Source: Candidatus Fermentibacterota bacterium
GTDB taxonomy: Bacteria > Fermentibacterota > Fermentibacteria > Fermentibacterales > Fermentibacteraceae
Direction: 5' to 3'
DNA: 21,252 nt
Assembly (NCBI GenBank): GCA_022703195.1
Contig: JAKLEF010000004.1
Location: 1-21,252 of the forward strand
The notes beneath the pieces are model-generated. The model saw nothing but the letters and a program-made list of their open reading frames with translations. It was not told where the DNA came from and made no database searches. Both the position numbers and the translations under genes were made by a program. Position 1 is the stretch's first letter; the number at the start of each line of letters is the position of its first letter. Positions 8,484 to 15,702 of this stretch are shown in pieces.

Positions 8484-9298
8484 CGCGGATCACCGCGGTC
8501 ATCCCTTCGTGGAACGGGCTCCATCTGCTCGCCGACTGCATCCCTCCGCTCCTCGACGACGGGAGGAGACTCGATCTGAGGGTGATCGTGGTCGACGACG
8601 GATCCTCCGACGGGACTGTCGACTCTGGCCCCGGCCTCTTCCCGGGGGTCAGGTTCGTCCCGAACGCAGGCCCGCGCGGCTTCTGCCACTCCGTCAACAC
8701 CGGGGCCGCCGTCGCTGATGACGGGCTGCTGCTCCTGCTCAACAACGACGTGATCGTCCCGCCGGATTCCATCCAGGGTATCGCCGATGCCCTGGAATCC
8801 TCCCCAGATCATGTTCTTGCCGTCATGCCCCGGATCATGAGGGGCGGCGAGGACGAGAGCCTCCTGGGGTGCGGATTCAGGCTCGGCCTCGCGATGACGC
8901 TGAGCGGCTCCGGCACGGCCTACCCTTCGGGAGCCTGCTCGATGTTCAGGACCGGGCAATGGAGGGCCCTTGGCGGGCTAGATACCAGATATGCGCCCAT
9001 GTACTGGGAGGACGTGGACCTCGGTCTCAGGGCCTCCGCTGCCGGGATGGAGGTCCGCAGGGCGGAGGGCTTCCGGGTCCTCCACAGGCATGCCGCGAGC
9101 GCGGGCCACGGCACCGCGATGAGGAGGATGCGGGAGAGGAACCGCTTCATACTGATGGATGCGCATTTCCGCAGCAGGAGGATCGAGACGGCCGCCTTCC
9201 TGCCGTTCCACGCCGCTTCGTCGCTCGCACGCGGACGGACCGAATTCGTCGCGGGATGGCTGGATTATCTGAAGTGGAGGAGGAACCGGGCCCGATGA
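8480..9298 (+). CDS. GT2-family glycosyltransferase
   Basis: 272 residues, a compact GT-A enzyme. Motifs in order: ITAVIPSWNG at the N-terminus, VIVVDDGSSDGT in the nucleotide-binding strand-loop, LLLLNNDVIVP as the DxD-equivalent, and YAPMYWEDVDLGLRA with the ED base pair. The C-terminus is a short basic tail (LKWRRNRAR) that may lie along the membrane. It resembles the rhamnosyl/galactofuranosyl-type GT2 group, although the substrate is not readable. ATG 8480 overlaps the previous stop (ATGA) and the stop overlaps the kinase gene likewise (ATGA, 9295-9298). It lacks the C-terminal extension seen in the GT2 at 4387-5607. Confidence 0.9.
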   Translation: MTRITAVIPSWNGLHLLADCIPPLLDDGRRLDLRVIVVDDGSSDGTVDSGPGLFPGVRFVPNAGPRGFCHSVNTGAAVADDGLLLLLNNDVIVPPDSIQGIADALESSPDHVLAVMPRIMRGGEDESLLGCGFRLGLAMTLSGSGTAYPSGACSMFRTGQWRALGGLDTRYAPMYWEDVDLGLRASAAGMEVRRAEGFRVLHRHAASAGHGTAMRRMRERNRFILMDAHFRSRRIETAAFLPFHAASSLARGRTEFVAGWLDYLKWRRNRAR

Positions 9299-10929
9299 TC
9301 ACAAACCGCACCGGCGGGCGCAGGTTCATGGTCGGCGTCGAGCTGCTGCTCGGGCTCGCCCTCGGGGCCGCCGCACTCGCGGCTCTCGTGTCCTTCCTCG
9401 TCGTCATGCTCCAGGGCAGGAGGCTCGAGGACGAAAGGCGCGGCAGGGGATTCCTCGTGGCGGAGGCAATCGCGTCCGGCCTGGGCGACAGCCCGTCGCC
9501 CGAGGCGCTGGCAGGCCTCTTCAGGAGGTACGAGATAGCTGGGATAGCGGAGGAGGCCCTCCTCCTCGGGCCGGGGGAGGCCGTTCCGGAAGGCGGCGAA
9601 TGGTTCGGCAGCACCGCCCGCGGGGGCTCGACGGTGGCCGTGCGCATCCCTCCGGCAGGCGCGGAGACGTGGGAAGGCCTGGGCCCACTGCTCGGGGCGA
9701 TCGCCGCGGTGCTGGTCCTGCTCGCCCTGCTGTCGCCCTCCTACGTCTCGAGGAATCTGACCGCCCCCCTGAGAGGGCTTCTTGCCGACGCAGGCAGGTC
9801 GGGCGCGGGAGATTCGACGAGCGCCGTCTCGGCTCGCGCCTCCTTCTCCAGGCTCGTGGACATGCTTGCACAGAGGGATTCCGAGCTGTATGCCCTAAGA
9901 TCGAAGGCCGAGGAGAGGGCTGACATCGCAGAGGCCGGAGTATCCGCCATGACCGCGGCCGTCGGCTCCCCGGTGTGCGCGATCGACCCCGAAGGCGGGC
10001 TCATGGCTTTCAACGCCGCCGCCGAGGAGCTGTTCGGCATCGTGCGGGAGGACCGCGGGAAGCCGTTCCCGAAGGACAGGACCGCGCTCGGATCCGTGGT
10101 GTCGGAGATGCTCGCCGCGGGAGAGGGAGGGACATGCCTCTCGGAGCGGACCGTCGAGGAGGACGGAGGGGAGAAGGTGTTCTCCATATCCGTGAGCCGC
10201 TCCCCCGGGGGCATGACGGCGGTGCTCGCGACCGACCTGAGCGGCGTGAGGGCCCTCGAGAGGCGCCTCGCCGAGGAGGCTGCGATGGCAGGGCTCGGCA
10301 CGGCGTCCGCCGGCATCGCGCACGAGATGGGCAACACCCTGTGCGCCCTCTCGGGCTTCATAGACCTGCTCGCAAGGGGCAGGGACGATCCCAGGGCGCT
10401 CGAACTCATCGGGGAGGCGCGGGCCGAGGTGGATTCGGCCCTGAAGATGATCGAGTCCTTCAAGATGATGTCGTCCGCAGGATCGGGTTCCCCGGTCGCG
10501 ATGGAGGCATCGGACCTGGTCGGGGCCGCGCGCTCATGGGCCTCGCAGATCCAGGGCCCGGTGGACGTCCGGGCCACCGGTCCGGCCGGTTCGGTCGCGG
10601 CCGATCCGGCCCTGCTCGAGAAGGCCGTGGTGAACCTCCTCCGGAACGCACGGGATGCCGATCCCTCAGGCACGATCGAACTCTCGCTCGAAACCCGGGA
10701 TGGATGGCTGGCGATCACGGTATCGGACCGCGGGCACGGCCTGCCTCCCGATCCCTCCGTCGTTCTCAAGCCGTTCTTCTCGACCCGGGGCGACCAGGGC
10801 CACATGGGGATGGGCCTGACGCTCGCGAAGAGGATCGCGCTGTCTTTCGGAGGGGATCTCAGGGCGTGCCAGCGGGAGGGCGGAGGAGCCACGTTCGTTG
10901 TTATGCTTCCTCTGAGGGAGGCAAGATGA
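9295..10929 (+). CDS. Membrane sensor histidine kinase (NtrB/AtoS-like) with PAS domain
   Basis: 544 residues. TM1 (~12-39) and TM2 (~129-147) flank an external sensor region of ~90 residues with no recognised motif. A short HAMP-like linker and a charged coiled stretch follow, then a PAS-like domain (~215-320; SPVCAIDPEGGLMAFNAAAE). The phosphoacceptor helix has AGIAHEMGNTLCALSGF with H343; the usual 'NP' after the histidine is 'NT'. The ATPase domain shows the N box (NLLRNARDA, N447 and N451), G1 (DRGHGL), F box (KPFFSTR) and G2 (GMGLTLAKRI). It should phosphorylate the regulator encoded directly downstream, whose start overlaps this stop. It is translationally coupled to the GT2 gene upstream, so the stimulus may concern the envelope or glycan. 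That link is inference. Confidence 0.92.
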   Translation: MITNRTGGRRFMVGVELLLGLALGAAALAALVSFLVVMLQGRRLEDERRGRGFLVAEAIASGLGDSPSPEALAGLFRRYEIAGIAEEALLLGPGEAVPEGGEWFGSTARGGSTVAVRIPPAGAETWEGLGPLLGAIAAVLVLLALLSPSYVSRNLTAPLRGLLADAGRSGAGDSTSAVSARASFSRLVDMLAQRDSELYALRSKAEERADIAEAGVSAMTAAVGSPVCAIDPEGGLMAFNAAAEELFGIVREDRGKPFPKDRTALGSVVSEMLAAGEGGTCLSERTVEEDGGEKVFSISVSRSPGGMTAVLATDLSGVRALERRLAEEAAMAGLGTASAGIAHEMGNTLCALSGFIDLLARGRDDPRALELIGEARAEVDSALKMIESFKMMSSAGSGSPVAMEASDLVGAARSWASQIQGPVDVRATGPAGSVAADPALLEKAVVNLLRNARDADPSGTIELSLETRDGWLAITVSDRGHGLPPDPSVVLKPFFSTRGDQGHMGMGLTLAKRIALSFGGDLRACQREGGGATFVVMLPLREAR

Positions 10930-12206
10930 GGTCGATCCTGCTGGTGGAGGACATGAGGGGCATGCGCTCGATGCTGACGGCGGCGCTCGCCGAGGACGGC
11001 TGGACAGTCAAGGCAGTCGCCGACGGCCTCGAAGCGGTATCGCTCGCGCCCGGATCCTCCTTCGACGCCGTGCTTTGCGATGTCTGCCTTCCCGGCGCCG
11101 ACGGGCTGGAGGTCCTGTCGGCATTCGCCGCCCACAGACCGGCTACTCCGGTGGTCCTCATGACGGCGTTCGGCACGATCGACCTGGCCGTCAGGGCGAT
11201 GAAGCTCGGCGCGAGGGACTTCATCACCAAGCCGTTCGAACTGTCCAGCCTGACGGCGCTCCTGGCGGGCCTCACGCCCGGTTCGCAGGGCTGCATGGTC
11301 GGCTCCGACCGGGGGTTCCTGGATGCTCTCGACAGAGCCGCGAAGGCATCCGGGAGCAGCCTCAACGTCCTCGTGCTGGGCGAGAGCGGAACCGGGAAGG
11401 AGCTCCTGACCAGGAGGATCCACGACATGAGCGGGAGGGCCTGCGGCCCCTTCATACCGGTGAACTGCGCGGCGATCCCGTCGGAGCTCCTCGAGAGCGA
11501 GCTGTTCGGAGCCGAAAAGGGCGCCTACACGGGCGCCGATTCGCCCAGGCCCGGGAGGTTCGAGCTGGCGGACGGGGGCACGATCTTCCTCGACGAGGTG
11601 GGAGACCTGGCTCCCGCCCTCCAGGGGAAGCTGCTGAGGGTTCTGCAGGAACGGACCTTCACGAGGGTCGGCGGCTCCGTCCAGAGGACGGTGGACGTGA
11701 GGATCGTCTCGGCCAGCAACAGGGACCTGGCTGCCGAGGCGGCATGCGGGCGCTACAGGCCCGACCTCTTCTTCAGGCTCTCGGAGTTCCCCGTCTCGAT
11801 CCCGCCGCTGCGCGCCAGGAGATGTGACATCGTTCCGCTCGCCGCGCATTTCCTGGCCGAGGCGGGGAGGCCCGGATGCCCCCTGCCGCCGGGAGCCGTC
11901 GACGCGCTGGAAGGCTACGGATGGCCCGGGAACGTCAGGGAGCTGAGGAGCATCATCCACAGGGCCTGTGCGCTCGCCGCCGGGAGGGAGATCGAAAGAG
12001 CGGATCTGGAGATCCCCGAGCCGGCGAAAGCGGCCACAGGGCTGCTGGATGCATCCTCGAGGGCCGCCCGCGAGGCCGAGAGGGCGATGCTTCTCGCGGC
12101 TCTCGAGGAGTGCGGGTGGAACAGGACCGAGGCCGCGCGCAGGCTCGGGGTCAGCAGGCAGACCCTCTCGAGCAAGATCAGGGATCTGGGGCTGTCAAAG
12201 GGCTGA
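10926..12206 (+). CDS. NtrC-class sigma54-dependent response regulator
   Basis: 426 residues in three domains. The receiver (1-~120) has acidic ED at residues 8-9, phosphoacceptor D52 (LCDVCLPGADG) and the switch lysine in ITKPFE. The AAA+ domain (~130-365) has Walker A GESGTGKE (152-159), the sigma54-contact loop GAYTGA (199-204, Tyr where Phe is commonest; Tyr is a known variant), Walker B GTIFLDEVGD, and the arginine-rich sensor regions RPDLFFRLSEF and GYGWPGNVREL. The Fis-type helix-turn-helix lies at the end (NRTEAARRLGVSRQTLSSK). It therefore activates RNA polymerase with sigma54 (RpoN) at enhancer sites when phosphorylated. Its targets are unknown; I found no convincing -24/-12 promoter in the window. 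It is the last gene of the long operon and converges on gatE with a 10-bp gap. Confidence 0.95.
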   Translation: MRSILLVEDMRGMRSMLTAALAEDGWTVKAVADGLEAVSLAPGSSFDAVLCDVCLPGADGLEVLSAFAAHRPATPVVLMTAFGTIDLAVRAMKLGARDFITKPFELSSLTALLAGLTPGSQGCMVGSDRGFLDALDRAAKASGSSLNVLVLGESGTGKELLTRRIHDMSGRACGPFIPVNCAAIPSELLESELFGAEKGAYTGADSPRPGRFELADGGTIFLDEVGDLAPALQGKLLRVLQERTFTRVGGSVQRTVDVRIVSASNRDLAAEAACGRYRPDLFFRLSEFPVSIPPLRARRCDIVPLAAHFLAEAGRPGCPLPPGAVDALEGYGWPGNVRELRSIIHRACALAAGREIERADLEIPEPAKAATGLLDASSRAAREAERAMLLAALEECGWNRTEAARRLGVSRQTLSSKIRDLGLSKG

Positions 12207-12216
12207 GCCGCGAGCG

Positions 12217-13911
12217 TCAGCTGGAGGCCTCGGCCTCCATCGCCTCCGCCGCGGTGAGTCCGGCAGCACGGGACATCGCATCCAGGACCCTGGCGGAACC
12301 CTTTAATGAGACGCCCTTCACGAAGCACTCCTCGAGGGCTTCGGCTATGCCCTGTTCGCCGATTCCGGACCAGTCGGCCCCGGCCCTCCTCGAGCCCCTG
12401 CGCCTGTCGGTCAGGAGCCAGGCGAGCGCCGAAGCGGGCCAGCCGACCCGGGGCCTCACCGTGTCGAAGAGATCCGCCGACTCCCAGTTGATGAGCCTTC
12501 CGGCCAGCTGATCAGGCACTCCCAGGGCGGCATACGACTCCCTGCGCTCCCACGGGCGGGGCTTCAGCCTGGCCACGATCCTGGCGCGTAGTTCGTCCGA
12601 GACGGGTTCGGGCGGGAGGTCGGTGTCGGGATACATGCGGTCCGGCCCGGGAAGGATCCGCTCGAATGTCGTCCTGCCGCCGGCGAGGGCCTGCCTCGTC
12701 TCGGACGGGACTCCGTCGAAGGCCTCCCTCACACGGATGACCGTCTCCTGGGAGGCTGTGACGAGATCCTCCTGGGGGCCGGCGAAGAGGAGCACGGCAT
12801 CTCCGGGATCGGTCACGCCCATCGCGGCGCGAAGGGCTTCGGGAGCCTCCGAGACGCAGGGACGGCGCTCGAGGCAGGCGATGACCCTTATCCTGCCGTC
12901 GATCTCGTCGAGGAAGTCCATTCCGGGCTGGAGGGGCCAGTGTATGAAGGGGGCGAATCCGGGCAGGACCTGTACCGCTGCAGATTCTCCCGCGTTCAGC
13001 GTTCCCAGGCCGGACACCGAGATGGCGGCGGGGTCCAGGAAGATCGGGGACGCGTTGTAGAAACCCTTGTCCGCCCCGGAGCCGGGAAGAGCCGCCCTCA
13101 GGTCGAGGAGACCCTTCTGCCTGTATGCTTCCGTTGCGCAGAGAGCCTCGATCATGCCTATGCGCGGGACACCCTTGATCTCTATCCTGGTGCCGCCCCG
13201 GATGGAGACGTTCACGTCCTGCCTCACCGAGCCGATGCCCCTCCTGACCCTGCGTGTCGAACGCATGACATCGCCCACGAGGGCGGCTCCGAGAGCAGCC
13301 TCCGCAGGCGTGTAGAACTCGGGCCTCGTCACCGACTCGACGAGGGGGATCGACAGGCGGTCGGTGCGGTAGAAGACGTGGTGTCCGACGTCGTCGACCT
13401 CGCGGCAGGCATCCTCCTCGAGGCTCAGCTGGAAGAAGCCGAGAGTCCTCCCGAGGAATGGAACGCTTCCGTTCACGCCGACTATAGCGGTGCGCTGGAA
13501 TCCGGTCGGGATGCTGCCGTCGAGGTACTGCTTCCTTGTGATGTGGATTTCATCGACGAGCGACATCCCGAACATCATGGCTATCTCGAGGGCGGACTCC
13601 ACGGCTTCGGGATCGGCCTTGAAGGGTGGAGTGTCGTCCATCTCGTAGGTGCAGACACTGCTGTTGTAGAGGAGGTAGTGGACCTGCTTCCTGGTCTTGA
13701 ACTCCATGAGGGCCGTGCCGTCGTACTCGCCGAACTCGCTGAGGGTCGGCCTCATGTGGCGGAGGAGCTCGGAGTCCGGGGGGTCGTTCCTGATGGATGC
13801 CGGGCAGCGGCAGAAGAGCTTGTTGGGTGTGGCGAGCTGCTGGTGGGTCTCCAGACCGCTGCGGAAGCCCAGTTCGACGAGTTCAGAATAGCCGTCGGCG
13901 CGAGCAGACAA
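12217..13911 (-). CDS. gatE: Glu-tRNA(Gln) amidotransferase subunit E (GatE-type)
   Basis: 564 residues. GatE, with the asparaginase-like GatD, converts misacylated Glu-tRNA(Gln) to Gln-tRNA(Gln). The N-terminal GatB/E kinase core begins with GLETHQQLATPNKLFCRCP (19-37) and carries GFQRTAIVGVNGS, LSLEEDACREV, YRTDRLSIPLVE, GIGSVRQDVNVSIRGG and EIKGVPRIGMIEAL. A central insert with LPGF...LQPGMDF and the following strands fits the AspRS-like GAD domain that separates GatE from GatB. It ends with RILPGPDRMYPDTDLPPEPV, the GatE signature region. GatB is usually ~480 residues and GatE ~600-630, so 564 fits a somewhat short GatE. The start is TTG, with AAGGAG seven bases upstream. Characterised GatE proteins are archaeal, so this bacterial copy is unusual. 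No gatD lies in the window. Confidence 0.9.
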   Translation of the reverse strand: MSARADGYSELVELGFRSGLETHQQLATPNKLFCRCPASIRNDPPDSELLRHMRPTLSEFGEYDGTALMEFKTRKQVHYLLYNSSVCTYEMDDTPPFKADPEAVESALEIAMMFGMSLVDEIHITRKQYLDGSIPTGFQRTAIVGVNGSVPFLGRTLGFFQLSLEEDACREVDDVGHHVFYRTDRLSIPLVESVTRPEFYTPAEAALGAALVGDVMRSTRRVRRGIGSVRQDVNVSIRGGTRIEIKGVPRIGMIEALCATEAYRQKGLLDLRAALPGSGADKGFYNASPIFLDPAAISVSGLGTLNAGESAAVQVLPGFAPFIHWPLQPGMDFLDEIDGRIRVIACLERRPCVSEAPEALRAAMGVTDPGDAVLLFAGPQEDLVTASQETVIRVREAFDGVPSETRQALAGGRTTFERILPGPDRMYPDTDLPPEPVSDELRARIVARLKPRPWERRESYAALGVPDQLAGRLINWESADLFDTVRPRVGWPASALAWLLTDRRRGSRRAGADWSGIGEQGIAEALEECFVKGVSLKGSARVLDAMSRAAGLTAAEAMEAEASS

Positions 13912-13918
13912 GGGAGGG

Positions 13919-13924
13919 CTCCTT
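13919..13924 (-). promoter_or_regulatory. Ribosome binding site deciding the gatE TTG start
   Basis: On the minus strand AAGGAG sits seven bases before TTG 13911. No ATG occurs near the conserved N-terminus, so this site fixes the unusual start. Confidence 0.75.
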
Positions 13925-13935
13925 CCGGTGGTTAA

Positions 13936-13958
13936 ATCAGGACGAACATATCAGGACG
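13936..13958. repeat. Direct repeat over the gatE -10 region
   Basis: ATCAGGACG occurs at 13936-13944 and again at 13950-13958, a 14-bp period with AACAT between. The copies flank and overlap the gatE -10 box, where a repressor could bind. No known family site was recognised. Confidence 0.5.
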
Positions 13959-13972
13959 CGCCGGCGGGTCAA
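13945..13972 (-). promoter_or_regulatory. Sigma70-type promoter of gatE
   Basis: Read on the minus strand: TTGACC (13972-13967) as -35, a 16-bp spacer, and TATGTT (13950-13945) as -10. Transcription would start near 13938 and give a leader of roughly 27 bases before the TTG start. The prediction is by eye from consensus only. Confidence 0.6.
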
Positions 13973-13991
13973 GAAATGCGCATCCCCGTCG

Positions 13992-14020
13992 TTGACCGGG
14001 GGACACTCCCCGGGTATGAT
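13992..14020 (+). promoter_or_regulatory. Strong sigma70-type promoter of the hpf-hprK-pts operon
   Basis: TTGACC (13992-13997), an exact 17-bp spacer, then TATGAT (14015-14020). This is one mismatch from consensus in each hexamer. A start near 14027 leaves a ~119-base leader before hpf. It faces away from the gatE promoter, with the two -35 boxes about 20 bp apart. Confidence 0.75.
13996..14013. promoter_or_regulatory. Palindrome in the promoter spacer (possible operator)
   Basis: CCGGGG (13996-14001) and CCCCGG (14008-14013) are a perfect inverted repeat around a 6-base centre, lying between the -35 and -10 boxes. A protein bound here would block RNA polymerase. In DNA this GC-rich a chance match is possible. 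Confidence 0.3.
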
Positions 14021-14061
14021 CCGAGCGTGAAGGCACACGTGGCATTCCCGGCCCTTCAATG

Positions 14062-14090
14062 CGCTGCTCCGTCAAGGGGGGCAGCGTTTT
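14062..14090 (+). terminator. Terminator-like hairpin in the hpf leader (possible attenuator)
   Basis: CGCTGCTCC (14062-14070) can pair with GGGGCAGCG (14078-14086), one T-G wobble, loop GTCAAGG, followed at once by TTTT (14087-14090). It lies between the promoter and the hpf ribosome binding site. An upstream segment CCCTT (14052-14056) could pair either with AAGGG (14074-14078) of this hairpin or, extended as CCTTCA, with TGAAGG (14028-14033). The T-run is short, so termination may be weak. Confidence 0.4.
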
Positions 14091-14132
14091 GTCATATCCG
14101 GGGGTGTGCATGTGCGGTGCGCCGGCATTTCG

Positions 14133-14139
14133 AAAGGAG
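14133..14139 (+). promoter_or_regulatory. Ribosome binding site deciding the hpf start
   Basis: AAAGGAG lies six bases before ATG 14146. The same frame is open back to ATG 14059, but the conserved HPF N-terminus begins exactly at 14146, in agreement with this site. Confidence 0.8.
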
Positions 14140-14145
14140 CGGGCT

Positions 14146-14715
14146 ATGAACATCGACATCAGCGGCAGGCACTTCGAGCTCTCCGAGGGCATCAAGACCT
14201 ATGCGAGAGAGAAGCTTTCCGTTATGGAGAAGTTCTACGACGGGATAGACGACATACACGTCGTGCTCGAGGTCACAGCCGGCATCAACCACTCCAGGAT
14301 CCAGGTGCGCGGCGACAGGCTCAAGATCGACGCCAGGGCCCAGTCGCACGACATGTACGCCGCCCTGGACGAGACGGTCGGCAATCTCGAGAAGCAGCTC
14401 AGGCGCTTCAAGGACAGGCTCCACAGCCATCCCCACAGGCCCGGGCAGGAGGACGCAAACGCCGCTTTCCTCTCCGCGGGCGACATCTGGATGCCCGATG
14501 CCGGATCCGAGCTCACCGGGCCGTTCGTGATCGACAGGATAGACTCCCTCCCCAGGATGCGCACGGAGGACGCCATGACCGAGTACGAGCTCACAGGCGG
14601 ACACTGCATGCTCTTCCACAATACCGAGACATCTTCCGTGAACGCAGTCTACAGGGCCTCCGACGGTTCGAGCCGCGTCGTCGAGCTGAAGCCGCTCAGG
14701 GAAGAGAACGCCTGA
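14146..14715 (+). CDS. hpf: Ribosome hibernation promoting factor, long form
   Basis: 189 residues. Residues 1-~100 are the S30AE/YfiA domain that sits in the decoding channel of idle ribosomes: MNIDISGRHFELSEGIKTYA, then VVLEVTAGINHSRIQV and ALDETVGNLEKQLRRFKDR. After a linker, residues ~130-189 match the C-terminal dimerisation domain of long HPF (RMRTEDAMTEYELTGGHCML, then NAVYRASDGSSRVVELKP), so the protein probably drives 100S ribosome dimers by itself. It is the first gene of the operon and ends one base before hprK. In proteobacteria hpf is likewise often near hprK-like or PTS genes, which supports a role in nutrient-state control. It is preceded by a ~119-base leader with a terminator-like hairpin. 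Confidence 0.95.
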   Translation: MNIDISGRHFELSEGIKTYAREKLSVMEKFYDGIDDIHVVLEVTAGINHSRIQVRGDRLKIDARAQSHDMYAALDETVGNLEKQLRRFKDRLHSHPHRPGQEDANAAFLSAGDIWMPDAGSELTGPFVIDRIDSLPRMRTEDAMTEYELTGGHCMLFHNTETSSVNAVYRASDGSSRVVELKPLREENA

Positions 14716-14716
14716 G

Positions 14717-15679
14717 ATGAGGGACAGGTACCCCGAACCCGGGGACATGACGGTACGCAGACTCGTCGAACTGATAGGCCAGAAGCTCCTCATCACCCCG
14801 GTCGCCGGCGAGACAGGCTACTCCAGACTCGTCGGCAGCCCGGACATCAACAGGCCCGGTCTGGCCCTGACCGGCTTCACACACCGCTTCCTGCACGACA
14901 GGATACAGATCATCGGCGAAACCGAGATCACGTACCTGTCCTCCCTGGACCAGGAGGCCCGGGAGACCGCTGTCCGAAACCTGTTCCAGTTCCCGGTGTA
15001 CTGCTTCATAGTCACGAAGGGGTTCGAGCCGCCCGCGGAGATCGCCGAAGGGGCCGCCGGCTGCGACTGCGCCGTTTTCCGATCTCCGAGGGACACCACC
15101 CCCCTCATCCATGACCTGACCGGGTACCTGTCCGAGGTGTTCGCGCCGAGGAAGTGCGTGCACGGCACGCTGGTCGATGTGTTCGGCGTCGGCCAGCTCG
15201 TGACGGGGCGCAGCGCCATCGGGAAGAGCGAAGCGGTCCTCGGACTGGTGGAGCGCGGGCACAGGCTGATCGCCGACGACATAGTCAGGATAAGGCGGAC
15301 GGGCGAGCAGCTCCTGGGAACGGGCGACGCCATAATGGGCAGCCACATGGAGATCAGGGGCCTCGGCATGGTGAACATCCCCGTGCTCTACGGGATCAGG
15401 TCCGTCAAGGACCGTCATCCCGTAGACATGGAGGTCAGGCTGGTCGACTGGACCCAGAAGCCCGATTTCGACCGGACCGGCCTCGACAGGAGCACCACGA
15501 CCTATCTCGGGGTCAGGATTCCGCAGATAGTCCTGCCAGTGCTGCCGGGGCGAAACATAGCCCTCCTGCTCGAGGTGGCGGCCATGTCCTTCCTGCTCGA
15601 GAGCCGCGGAGTGGACGTCCCTGCGGAACTGGATCTCAAGCTGATCGAGAGGATGAGGGAAACCCCCGGCGGCGGATGA
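14717..15679 (+). CDS. hprK: HPr kinase/phosphorylase
   Basis: 320 residues. It phosphorylates HPr on Ser46 and removes that phosphate, coupling PTS state to gene control. The N-terminal domain has SPDINRPGLALTGF and RIQIIGETEITYL, typical of HprK. The catalytic domain has H149 (VHGTLVDV), the P-loop GRSAIGKSE (K170; most members have SG where this has SA), the acidic pair D187-D188 (LIADDIV), and the family signature MEIRGLGMVNIPVLYG. Then come FDRTGLDRSTTTYLGVRIP and a C-terminal helix. ATG 14717 lies one base after the hpf stop with only weak purine pairing; ATG 14747 (ten residues shorter) is a possible alternative. It is followed within ~25 bases by its substrate gene ptsH. Confidence 0.95.
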   Translation: MRDRYPEPGDMTVRRLVELIGQKLLITPVAGETGYSRLVGSPDINRPGLALTGFTHRFLHDRIQIIGETEITYLSSLDQEARETAVRNLFQFPVYCFIVTKGFEPPAEIAEGAAGCDCAVFRSPRDTTPLIHDLTGYLSEVFAPRKCVHGTLVDVFGVGQLVTGRSAIGKSEAVLGLVERGHRLIADDIVRIRRTGEQLLGTGDAIMGSHMEIRGLGMVNIPVLYGIRSVKDRHPVDMEVRLVDWTQKPDFDRTGLDRSTTTYLGVRIPQIVLPVLPGRNIALLLEVAAMSFLLESRGVDVPAELDLKLIERMRETPGGG

Positions 15680-15690
15680 TGCCGTAGATC

Positions 15691-15695
15691 AGGAG
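15691..15695 (+). promoter_or_regulatory. Ribosome binding site deciding the ptsH TTG start
   Basis: AGGAG sits seven bases before TTG 15703. This start places the active-site residues at exactly His15 and Ser46, the standard HPr numbering. Confidence 0.75.
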
Positions 15696-15702
15696 CCGTG
15701 AG

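Noticed and set aside
12223..12238. Perfect hairpin (GGAGGCC, TC, GGCCTCC) near the convergent ends of the regulator gene and gatE, considered as a shared terminator
   Set aside because: It lies inside gatE coding sequence and has no T-run on either strand.
12217..13911. Calling the minus-strand gene GatB, or taking the contig as archaeal
   Set aside because: The GAD-like insert and PDRMYPDTD region are GatE features, while HprK, Enzyme I, long HPF, sigma70 promoters and an NtrC-class regulator make the DNA bacterial.
14040..14060. TGGCATTCCCGGCCC as a sigma54 -24/-12 promoter for hpf
   Set aside because: The -12 half lacks TTGC, and a much better sigma70 promoter lies just upstream.
14059..14145. 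N-terminal extension of hpf from ATG 14059
   Set aside because: The conserved HPF start and an AAAGGAG site both point to 14146; the extra residues look like untranslated leader.
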